This document shows positions 1 to 6,019 of a stretch of DNA of 9,362 bases, piece by piece. This DNA comes from Firmicutes bacterium UBA2595. GTDB taxonomy: Bacteria; Bacillota; Thermincolia; Thermincolales; UBA2595. Under the pieces are notes generated by a model, which was not told where the DNA came from, searched no databases, and saw nothing but the letters and a program-made list of their open reading frames with translations. The stretch's first letter is position 1, and each line of letters begins with the position of its first letter. The position numbers were made by a program, and so were the translations under genes. The DNA is taken from the NCBI GenBank assembly GCA_002339745.1, contig DDKP01000085.1, positions 1 through 9,362 of the forward strand, written 5' to 3'.

Positions 1-1017
1 CAGCAGATTGGTGACCTGGACAGGGAGTCTATGGCTGAGACCCAGGAGCGGCTGAATAACCTGATCAAACCCCCGGGCAGTCTCGGAGTTTTGGAAGAAC
101 TGGCCTTGCAGCTCAGCGGAATCTATGGCGACCCGATGCCCAAGATAGGGAAAAAAGCGATCATAGTTATGGGTGGTGACCATGGAATTGTGGAAGAAGG
201 GGTCAGCGCATTCCCGCCGATTGTGACTACTCTGATGATGCCCCAGTTTCCCAACGGGGTTGCCGGGGTCAGCGTTCTGGCCCGGCATGCAGGCGCAACC
301 GTGACCGCTGTTGACATCGGGGTGGCATCACCGGTAGATCATCCCGGAGTGTTGAACAAAAAAATCAAACCCGGGACTGATAACATGGCCAAAGGCCCCG
401 CTATGTCACGGGAAGAAGCGGTAAAATCCCTCGAAGTCGGTATTGAAACAGCAATTGAAGAAATTAAAAAAGGGGCCTCCGTCCTGGGTACCGGAGACAT
501 GGGAATCGGCAACACTACTCCCAGCAGTGCAATCCTGGCAGTACTGGGTGGTTTTTCTCCGGAGCAAGTTACTGGCCGTGGTACCGGGATAAATGACGAG
601 GCCCTTAGGAACAAAGCCAGCATTATAGCTAAAGTGATTGAAATAAACCAACCTGACAAAAATGACCCCATTGATGTCCTGGCCAAGGTGGGCGGCCTTG
701 AAATCGGCGGCATTGCGGGTATAATCCTGGCAGCAGCAGCCAACAGGGTTCCCGTTGTGGTAGACGGATTCATCTCCAGCGCCGGGGCTTTGATAGCTGG
801 CCGGCTGGCGCCAAAGTCAGTAGGCTTCATGGTACCCTCCCACTGTTCGGCTGAACAGGCTCACCGTTCAATGCTGGAAACAATAGGTTTGCGGCCGATG
901 CTTGATATGAAAATGAGGTTGGGCGAAGGTACAGGCGCCGCCCTGGCAATGACCCTGATGGACGCATCAATAAAAATCCTCCACGAAATGGCCACCTTCC
1001 AGGATCTTGGACTATAA
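1..1017 (+). CDS. cobT: Nicotinate-nucleotide--dimethylbenzimidazole phosphoribosyltransferase, 5' end cut by window
   Basis: CobT moves the ribose phosphate of nicotinate mononucleotide onto a lower-ligand base such as 5,6-dimethylbenzimidazole, giving the alpha-ribotide used in late cobamide (B12) assembly in the cytoplasm. The frame is open from base 1, so 338 residues are visible. The family is about 350 residues, and the KPPGSLG motif (visible residues 23-29) normally lies some 30-40 residues in, so roughly a dozen residues lie outside the window. The ATG at 31 is therefore internal. Family motifs seen are KPPGSLG, MGGDHGI, GDMGIGNTT and, near the C-terminus, GEGTGAAL, whose Glu (codon 925-927) corresponds to the catalytic base described for Salmonella CobT. 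Where the Salmonella enzyme has GEMGIGNTT this one has Asp, a conservative change I believe also occurs in related enzymes. No other cobalamin gene is visible in the window. The family call is near certain. Confidence 0.96.
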   Translation, partial: QQIGDLDRESMAETQERLNNLIKPPGSLGVLEELALQLSGIYGDPMPKIGKKAIIVMGGDHGIVEEGVSAFPPIVTTLMMPQFPNGVAGVSVLARHAGATVTAVDIGVASPVDHPGVLNKKIKPGTDNMAKGPAMSREEAVKSLEVGIETAIEEIKKGASVLGTGDMGIGNTTPSSAILAVLGGFSPEQVTGRGTGINDEALRNKASIIAKVIEINQPDKNDPIDVLAKVGGLEIGGIAGIILAAAANRVPVVVDGFISSAGALIAGRLAPKSVGFMVPSHCSAEQAHRSMLETIGLRPMLDMKMRLGEGTGAALAMTLMDASIKILHEMATFQDLGL

Positions 1018-1112
1018 AATCTTGTTACTTTTATCAGGAAATTGCATGTAAAATACATAAAATATTTCTTATCGGGAAAAGTAAACTGTAAAAAGTAAAT
1101 AGGAGCCAAAGA
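1018..1112 (+). other. AT-rich gap between cobT and the small uncharacterised gene
   Basis: This 95-nt gap has no convincing terminator hairpin after cobT, so read-through into the next gene is possible. It holds a short inverted repeat, ATGTA-AAA-TACAT, at 1046-1058, and two copies of AAAAGTAAA at 1077-1085 and 1091-1099. Hexamers such as TTGCAT (1042) or TAAAAT (1049) resemble promoter elements, but no pair with good spacing was found. AGGAG at 1101-1105 serves the downstream gene. Whether the repeats bind a regulator is unknown; in such AT-rich DNA they may be chance. Confidence 0.4.
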
Positions 1113-1562
1113 ATGTCAGATTTGTTAAAGACGGTCAAATCCTTTGGCCTGACGCAGTTTTACTTTTCCCTCTCTGTTGAAGACAAAGCAGCTTTAGAAA
1201 AATATTCAAGGAATCTCTCCTGTTATCCCGGCAAGATATTGAGCTGCTCTCCGGATTGTCCCGGTTGTTTCACGGTAACCAGCGCAGCCCAGTTTCTCTG
1301 GGCAACTGCTGCCAACTCACTGCCTGATAAAAAACTGGAGTTTGCCGAGCGCTTACTCACCCACGCTCTCGACATAGCAGTTGAAGAGGAGGACAAAGCC
1401 TGGATTCACGCCAACCTGGCCCAGGTTTATTATGATCTGCACAAAATAAAACCTGAAGCCAGTAAAAAAAGTATTCACCACTGCCGTGAACTTATCAAAC
1501 TTGGGTATATGAAATCCTGGGCTCAAAAGTTGATAGAAGAAATTATGGTGTTCCAGGTTTAA
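1113..1562 (+). CDS. Uncharacterised 149-aa protein with Cys cluster and TPR-like helices
   Basis: I do not recognise the family. The ATG at 1113 follows AGGAG (1101-1105) by 7 nt, which supports the start. The protein is soluble-looking, with no signal peptide or membrane segment. The N-terminal third contains Cys37 and a compact Cys45-SPD-Cys49-PG-Cys52 motif (codons 1245-1268), which could bind a metal or an Fe-S cluster; with only three or four Cys this is a guess. Residues about 73-108 (LEFAERLLTHALDIA through AWIHANLAQVYYDL) have the alternating small/aromatic pattern of a tetratricopeptide-like helical pair, and the rest is also helical. It follows cobT on the same strand after 95 nt and converges on the radical SAM gene, ending 25 bp from its stop. 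A link to cobamide metabolism is possible from position only. Real coding is supported by the start site, its length and the lack of any better competing frame. Confidence 0.75.
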   Translation: MSDLLKTVKSFGLTQFYFSLSVEDKAALEKYSRNLSCYPGKILSCSPDCPGCFTVTSAAQFLWATAANSLPDKKLEFAERLLTHALDIAVEEEDKAWIHANLAQVYYDLHKIKPEASKKSIHHCRELIKLGYMKSWAQKLIEEIMVFQV

Positions 1563-1587
1563 AAACTGAAAAAGTAGTCAGCCTTTC

Positions 1588-2694
1588 TTAACGTTCCAGT
1601 ATTTTGTCAACAATCGGCAGTTCCTTCCTGCTGACGGTGTAGTCGACTTTCCTGCCGTCTACCCCCGTAAGTTTAACAATACCCCTTTGGAGATTAAAAT
1701 TGATAACTGTGGCATATCGGATTATTCCGTATTTTTGTTTAAAATACTCAACATTACCCCCTTTATGCCCTCTAACAAAAGAAACGTCCTGTTCAGGGAC
1801 GGTAATTTCAATCTCAACTGCTTTTTCAACAGCGGCCTTTTTCAACAGGTATTCCACCTGGTCCCTTGCCACCGCGGACTCGACCAGTTCCCGGAATGCG
1901 GGATGATAGGGCCCCGCCAGGACATCCCCCTCCAGGTTAATCTGTTCACTGGGCTGAAGGCCTATTCTTACTATATTTACTTCGGCCCTTTCAAACATCA
2001 GCAGCAGCTTCCGGCATATTTTCACTGCCCGGTCTATCGTTAGAGGATTGTATTCCCCATGTTCAAACATTTCCGCCAGGCGGGTGCCCTTCAGTACCAG
2101 GCACGGATAAATTCTGACCAGGTCAGGTTTTAGAGCAATAAGTTCCGAAGCAGTATATAAATCAGCCTTTTCCGAATCGCCGGGCAGCCCTATCATCATC
2201 TGGAATCCCAGGTTCATGCCCCACGCCTTGACAAACGCCGATGCCCTGAGGACATCCCTGCTGGAGTGACCCCGACCGGATTTAAACAGGACTGTGTCAT
2301 CCATTGACTGCACTCCCAATTCCACGGTGTTCACTCCATAGCTGGACAGCAGGGCCATGATGTCTTCCGAAACCGAATCCGGCCTAGTGGAAACTCTGAT
2401 ACCGTCAATTTTACCTTGTATCAATAACCTGTAAGCAGGCGCCAGCAGTTCTCTCTGCAGGGCTGGTTCGATCGCTGTAAAACTACCGCCGTAATAAGCA
2501 ACCTCTCTCTTTATCCCCGGCCCGCCGGGCATTGTTTTCAGGTAATCCTCCACCAGGGCCGCGACCTTTTCCCGGTCGGGAACATCGTCCAAACCCGTAA
2601 TTCTTTTCTGGTTACAGAAAACACACTGGTGAGGGCAGCCCAAATCAGGGACAAATACCGGTATTATATAATGAAATTTACCCATTTTCTTCAC
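1588..2694 (-). CDS. Elp3-like radical SAM protein next to rnc
   Basis: This is a radical S-adenosylmethionine enzyme of unknown substrate. Cys20-PHQ-Cys24-VF-Cys27 is the CX3CX2C signature that holds the SAM-binding [4Fe-4S] cluster. Further core motifs follow: YYGGSFTAIE (67-76), ISTRPD-like VSTRPD (101-106), ELGVQS (125-130) and MIGLPGD (167-173), all typical of the Elp3-type radical SAM core. At 368 residues it lacks the C-terminal acetyltransferase domain of true Elp3 (over 500 residues), so a tRNA-acetylating Elp3 role is unlikely; the C-terminal part probably corresponds to the Radical_SAM_C extension. The GTG at 2694 lies inside the end of rnc, overlapping it by 17 bp, and an in-frame ATG at 2685 (residue 4) is an alternative start. 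The overlap suggests translational coupling with rnc. It is the last gene of the cluster. Family call is secure; function is not. Confidence 0.9.
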   Translation of the reverse strand: MKKMGKFHYIIPVFVPDLGCPHQCVFCNQKRITGLDDVPDREKVAALVEDYLKTMPGGPGIKREVAYYGGSFTAIEPALQRELLAPAYRLLIQGKIDGIRVSTRPDSVSEDIMALLSSYGVNTVELGVQSMDDTVLFKSGRGHSSRDVLRASAFVKAWGMNLGFQMMIGLPGDSEKADLYTASELIALKPDLVRIYPCLVLKGTRLAEMFEHGEYNPLTIDRAVKICRKLLLMFERAEVNIVRIGLQPSEQINLEGDVLAGPYHPAFRELVESAVARDQVEYLLKKAAVEKAVEIEITVPEQDVSFVRGHKGGNVEYFKQKYGIIRYATVINFNLQRGIVKLTGVDGRKVDYTVSRKELPIVDKILER

Positions 2695-3415
2695 AGTCTA
2701 TAACCTTCAACTGACCGTTTTTTATTTTATCCAGGGCATCCCTGGCGGCTGCCTGTTCGGCCTCTTTTTTCGTCCGGCCGCTCCCACAACCCCAGACTTC
2801 TCCTTCATAATCTACTGCCGCAACGAATGTTTTAGAGTGGTCGGGACCGTATTCATCTACGATTTTATATGACAACAGGTTTTCGCACTTCTGCTGCACA
2901 AACTCCTGCAGGTTAGTTTTATAATCGCTTACTATTCCTCCATTCTCCGCCACCTTTTCAATAACAGCGCCCAGCTTATCCCTGACAAATTCAAAAGCGC
3001 TTCCTATGCCCTGGTCAAGATAAATAGCGCCGATTATTGACTCCATTGCGTCTGCCAGGATTGAAGGGCGCTCCCGGCCACCGCTGCGCTCCTCTCCTTT
3101 TCCTATCAGTAAATACTCCCCCAGGTTCAGGTCCCTGGCAACAAAAGCAAGAGACGGCTCACAAACCACACCAGCCCTTATCTTGGTAAGGGTCCCTTCG
3201 GGAAAATCAGGATACATGCGGTATAAATAATCGCTCACTACCAGTTCAAGCACCGCATCACCAAGAAATTCCAGCCGCTGGTTGTGCTCCAGGTTCAGGT
3301 GTTTGTTCTCGTGAGCGTAAGAGGTATGGGTCACTGCCTGGATTAACAACTTGGGGTTTTTCCATTCAATACCCAGAGTTGTTTTCAGTTTTTCTAAAGA
3401 TTTATCATTAAACAT
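2678..3415 (-). CDS. rnc: Ribonuclease III
   Basis: RNase III cuts double-stranded RNA, processing the rRNA precursor and structured mRNAs. The 245-residue protein has the usual layout: an endonuclease domain (about 1-160) followed by a double-stranded RNA-binding domain (about 165-235). The signature NQRLEFLGDAV is at 45-55, with Glu49 and Asp53 as active-site acids, and LADAMESIIGAIYLDQG supplies Asp122 and Glu125, matching E. coli Asp114 and Glu117. The dsRNA-binding domain ends in the conserved GRTKKEAEQAAARDAL helix. The ATG at 3415 follows a weak GGGTGG-type ribosome site. It lies 30 bp after fabF and overlaps the radical SAM gene by 17 bp. Linkage of fab genes to rnc is common in Firmicutes; in many of them smc and ftsY come next, but here they do not. 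Confidence 0.98.
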   Translation of the reverse strand: MFNDKSLEKLKTTLGIEWKNPKLLIQAVTHTSYAHENKHLNLEHNQRLEFLGDAVLELVVSDYLYRMYPDFPEGTLTKIRAGVVCEPSLAFVARDLNLGEYLLIGKGEERSGGRERPSILADAMESIIGAIYLDQGIGSAFEFVRDKLGAVIEKVAENGGIVSDYKTNLQEFVQQKCENLLSYKIVDEYGPDHSKTFVAAVDYEGEVWGCGSGRTKKEAEQAAARDALDKIKNGQLKVIDCEENG

Positions 3416-3445
3416 AGGACCACCCGGTTAGCGAAAAATCACTGC

Positions 3446-4684
3446 CTATTCAAATTTTTTTATAACAACGGTAGCATTGTGTCCTCCGAAACCAAAGGAA
3501 TTGGACATAGCCACCCTGACATCCCGGCGGATCGACTTATTGGGAACATAATTGAGGTCGCATTCGGGGTCAGGATTCTCATAATTTATAGTTGGAGGGA
3601 TCTCGCCTTTCTCCACCGCCAGGGCACAGATAATGGTTTCAACGCCTCCGGCGGCCCCCAGGAGGTGACCTGTCATCGATTTTGTGGAACTTACCGCCAC
3701 ATCGGCGGCTTTTTCTGCGAATAGCCTTTTTATCGCCAGCGTTTCGCTGATATCCCCTATCGGTGTTGATGTCCCGTGAGCGTTAATGTAATCCACGTCC
3801 TGGGGTGATAAACCGGCATCTTTAATGGCATTTTCCATTGCTTTCGCCGCCCAGGTTCCTTCCGGGTCAGTGGCCGTTATGTGATAAGCGTCACAAGTCA
3901 CCCCATAGCCTGCCACTTCGGCGTAAATATAGGAATCCCGTGCCATGGCATGTTCAAGGGATTCAAGTATCAAAATACCGGCCCCTTCACTCATTACAAA
4001 ACCGTCCCGGTCCCTGTCAAAAGGACGGCTGGCTTTTTCGGGCAGGTCGTTTCTAGTGGACATCGCTTTCATGGCACAGAATCCCGCCATCGACAACGGA
4101 ATAATTGGGGCTTCGGCGCCGCCTGCCACTGCGACATCCACGTCACCGTTTTGGATCAACCTGAAAGCCTCCCCGATTGAATTCGAGCTGGATGCGCAAG
4201 CGCTGACTGTCGTCAAGTTGAGACCCTTAAATCCGTAATTGATAGCAATCTGGGCTCCGGCAATATTGGCTATCATCATAGGAACAAAAAACGGGCTGAC
4301 CCTGTTTGGACCTTTGGCTAGAAGGACTCTGGCCTGTTCCTCAACGGTTTCAATGCCGCCCACACCGGAACCGATGATAACCCCCACTTTTTCTTTGTCC
4401 AACGTTTCAGGATTAAGGGCGGCATCTTCCATGGCCAACCTGGTAGCAGCGCAGGCAAAATGTGTATACCTGTCCATTCTCCGGGCTTCTTTTTTATCAA
4501 GGTAATTCAAAGGATCAAAATCCCTGACTTCACCGGCTATGCGGGTTGGAAAATCACTGGCATCGAACCTGGAAATTGACACAATACCGCTCCTGCCATT
4601 AATCAAGGAATCCCAAAAGACCTCTTTCCCTATACCGACCGGTGAAACTATGCCCACTCCAGTTATTACGACTCTTCTCTTCAA
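3446..4684 (-). CDS. fabF: 3-oxoacyl-ACP synthase II, TTG start
   Basis: FabF condenses malonyl-ACP with acyl-ACP to lengthen fatty acid chains. I chose TTG at 4684 over the GTG two codons upstream (4690). It gives the standard N-terminus MKRRVVITG, leaves 5 nt after GGGGTG (4690-4695), and gives 412 residues. With that start the catalytic triad falls at Cys163 (in SACASSS), His303 (NAHGTST) and His340 (MTGHLLGA), the same numbers as in E. coli FabF. The glycine-rich GFGGHN gate motif near the C-terminus is present. The active-site stretch reads ACASSSNSIGEA, where many relatives have ACATGTN or ACASGTN; this is a minor variation near the nucleophile. It starts 14 bp after the second fabK-like gene and is followed 30 bp later by rnc. 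Identification is near certain; the exact start is likely. Confidence 0.97.
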   Translation of the reverse strand: MKRRVVITGVGIVSPVGIGKEVFWDSLINGRSGIVSISRFDASDFPTRIAGEVRDFDPLNYLDKKEARRMDRYTHFACAATRLAMEDAALNPETLDKEKVGVIIGSGVGGIETVEEQARVLLAKGPNRVSPFFVPMMIANIAGAQIAINYGFKGLNLTTVSACASSSNSIGEAFRLIQNGDVDVAVAGGAEAPIIPLSMAGFCAMKAMSTRNDLPEKASRPFDRDRDGFVMSEGAGILILESLEHAMARDSYIYAEVAGYGVTCDAYHITATDPEGTWAAKAMENAIKDAGLSPQDVDYINAHGTSTPIGDISETLAIKRLFAEKAADVAVSSTKSMTGHLLGAAGGVETIICALAVEKGEIPPTINYENPDPECDLNYVPNKSIRRDVRVAMSNSFGFGGHNATVVIKKFE

Positions 4685-4689
4685 AATCA

Positions 4690-4695
4690 CACCCC
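4690..4695 (-). promoter_or_regulatory. Ribosome-binding site deciding the fabF start
   Basis: On the - strand this reads GGGGTG, one mismatch from GGAGGTG-type sites, and lies 5 nt upstream of the TTG at 4684. It touches the alternative GTG at 4690, which would then have no usable ribosome site. This supports the TTG start of fabF. Confidence 0.6.
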
Positions 4696-4698
4696 ACT

Positions 4699-5643
4699 TT
4701 AAGCCATTTCCATCTCAACAACAAGTTTATTAATTATATCCCTGACGGGGAGAATATCCTTGATCTCTCCGACTCTTTCGCCGGAGAAGACTAAACCGTT
4801 GACTGTATCGCCCTGCTGTGATCTGATCAAGGCCCGTAAAATACAAAACGTTCTCGAACACTTTTTAAGGCAGTTGTCACATTGGCTGGGCTTTAAGTTT
4901 TCACCGTTGAACAACTTTTTGACAAATGTATTCAAGATACTTCGGCCCGGGAGACCGACGGGGCTTTGTATTATTACAACATCCTCAGGTTTAGCTTCAA
5001 GGTATATTTTTTTAAACTCATCGGAAGCATTGCTTTCCTTACTGGCCGCGAACCTTGTTCCCATCTGGACCCCGTCCGCTCCGAGTTCGAATGCCTCCTT
5101 GATATCAGAACCGTTAATGATGCCACCGGCCGCGATTACAGGAATGTTGACAGCCCGCTTCACCTTGGGAACTATGTCCTTCATGGATTCACACGTACCC
5201 AAGTGCCCTCCGGCTTCCTTGCCTTCCACAACAACTGCCGCAGCCCCAAGTTTTTCTGACAGTTGAGCCAGCTTGGGCGTTGAAACAATTGGGACGACTG
5301 GAACTCCGGCTACCCTGCCCCATGAAAAAACATCCCTGGAAAAACCTGCCCCGGTAACTATCAGGTCAATGCCCTCTTCGATGGCAGCCTTAATAAGGTT
5401 GGCAAACTGGGTAGCTGCAAACATTATATTGATTCCGATAATGCCCTTTGTCAGATCACGGGCCCGGGCTATTTCCTTTTTTAATTCTTCAACGCTCATT
5501 CCGGTAGCCGCGATTAAGCCGATTCCCCCCTCCTCCGCCACAGCCGCGGCAAGAGGCGCAGTGGAAATCCTTACCGCCATGCCCCCCTGGACAATGGGCA
5601 GCTTGGGAATCAGGTCACCGATTTTTAATTCCGGAAATATCAC
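4699..5643 (-). CDS. FabK-like / nitronate monooxygenase family flavoprotein with C-terminal four-Cys motif
   Basis: This is a TIM-barrel FMN enzyme of the 2-nitropropane dioxygenase/FabK superfamily, 314 residues. Family marks are IVQGGMAVRIS (18-27), the putative catalytic His147 in GGHLG, the phosphate-binding AAGGI (171-175) and MGTRF (194-198). Unlike the other fabK in this cluster it has a C-terminal cluster Cys255-X2-Cys258-X3-Cys262-X4-Cys267 (codons 4843-4881). Similar Cys-rich tails are known to me in other clostridial members annotated as nitronate monooxygenase, and their role is unclear; metal or Fe-S binding is a guess. The GTG start at 5643 follows GGAGG by 7 nt. Position between acpP and fabF suggests a fatty-acid role such as an alternative enoyl-ACP reductase, but nitronate oxidation or another flavin reaction cannot be excluded. 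It is the first gene after a terminator-like hairpin. Confidence 0.88.
   Translation of the reverse strand: MIFPELKIGDLIPKLPIVQGGMAVRISTAPLAAAVAEEGGIGLIAATGMSVEELKKEIARARDLTKGIIGINIMFAATQFANLIKAAIEEGIDLIVTGAGFSRDVFSWGRVAGVPVVPIVSTPKLAQLSEKLGAAAVVVEGKEAGGHLGTCESMKDIVPKVKRAVNIPVIAAGGIINGSDIKEAFELGADGVQMGTRFAASKESNASDEFKKIYLEAKPEDVVIIQSPVGLPGRSILNTFVKKLFNGENLKPSQCDNCLKKCSRTFCILRALIRSQQGDTVNGLVFSGERVGEIKDILPVRDIINKLVVEMEMA
4843..4881 (-). other. Four-cysteine motif CX2CX3CX4C in the second FabK-like protein
   Basis: Residues 255, 258, 262 and 267 are Cys, read as CDNC-LKK-C-SRTF-C. Four Cys in 13 residues in an otherwise Cys-poor protein suggests a metal or Fe-S site. The paralogue encoded at 7694-8638 has no equivalent at this place. 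Confidence 0.6.
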
Positions 5644-5692
5644 CTTTTTTCCTCCAATCTTTAATACAAAGAGACAAAGAGGGCAGATTCAG

Positions 5693-5723
5693 AAAAAGTC
5701 CCGCAGGCGTCCACGGGACTTTT
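5693..5723 (-). terminator. Terminator-like hairpin after acpP, inside the fab cluster
   Basis: The arms 5714-5723 and 5694-5703 form a perfect 10-bp stem (AAAAGTCCCG with CGGGACTTTT). On the - strand the inner part can add three more pairs (two of them G-U), leaving a 4-nt loop. The 3' arm runs straight into a run of five U (5697 to 5693). It begins 13 nt after the acpP stop, the usual spot for an intrinsic terminator, and would end or reduce transcription before the second fabK-like gene. The A-rich 5' side also lets it work, less well, on the + strand. No confident promoter was found between it and the next start, so partial read-through is the simplest view. The strength is not measured. 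Confidence 0.75.
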
Positions 5724-5736
5724 CAGTTAATCAGGT

Positions 5737-5976
5737 TTATTGATTTTCCCTTTCTTCAATGTATTTTACAGCATCCCCCACTGTTCTGATTTTTTCGGCG
5801 TCCTCGTCCGGAATCTCCATATCAAACTCCTCCTCCAGGGCCATGACCAGTTCGACAATGTCTAAAGAGTCCGCGCCTAAATCATCAACAAACGTGGATT
5901 CCATGGTAACCTCTTCGTCCTCAACACTTAACTGGTCCACTATAATTGCCTTAACTTTGTCGAATATGGATGACAT
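5737..5976 (-). CDS. acpP: Acyl carrier protein
   Basis: This 79-residue acidic protein carries growing acyl chains on a phosphopantetheine arm. The attachment site is Ser37 in GADSLD, within the standard [19 protein letters not shown] helix II. The four-helix layout and the high Asp/Glu content are typical. I take ATG at 5976 as the start: it follows AAGGAGGTGG (5981-5990) by 4 nt and gives the usual MSSIFDKVK opening, whereas the upstream in-frame ATG at 6006 would add ten atypical residues and place the ribosome site inside the gene. It follows fabG by 43 bp and is followed by a terminator-like hairpin, which fits strong separate expression of ACP. Confidence 0.98.
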   Translation of the reverse strand: MSSIFDKVKAIIVDQLSVEDEEVTMESTFVDDLGADSLDIVELVMALEEEFDMEIPDEDAEKIRTVGDAVKYIEERENQ

Positions 5977-5980
5977 TCTG

Positions 5981-5990
5981 CCACCTCCTT
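5981..5990 (-). promoter_or_regulatory. Very strong ribosome-binding site of acpP
   Basis: AAGGAGGTGG on the - strand is close to the full anti-Shine-Dalgarno complement and lies 4 nt before the ATG at 5976. It settles the acpP start and predicts high translation of the carrier protein. Confidence 0.85.
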
Positions 5991-6019
5991 CCACGAATGT
6001 ATTCAATTATCATTGTTCC

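Noticed and set aside
31..33. ATG at 31 as the cobT start
   Set aside because: The frame is open from base 1 and the upstream residues match the N-terminal part of the family, so the true start lies before the window.
1561..1581. Possible terminator between the convergent genes (CTGA...TCAG with a U-run on the - strand)
   Set aside because: The stem is only 4 bp with an 8-nt loop, too weak to call; the radical SAM gene's terminator, if intrinsic, is not evident.
5644..5692. Possible promoter for the second half of the fab cluster (TGTATTAA on the - strand)
   Set aside because: The -10-like element has no acceptable -35 at 16-18 bp, so I do not call it.
3479..5743. Long + strand open frames opposite fabF and the second fabK-like gene
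   Set aside because: They mirror well-supported - strand genes, lack family motifs and ribosome sites, and are explained by the codon bias of the opposite strand.
5977..6006. Longer acpP starting at the ATG at 6006
   Set aside because: It would add ten residues unlike the family and encode the strong AAGGAGGTGG site within the gene; ATG 5976 fits far better.
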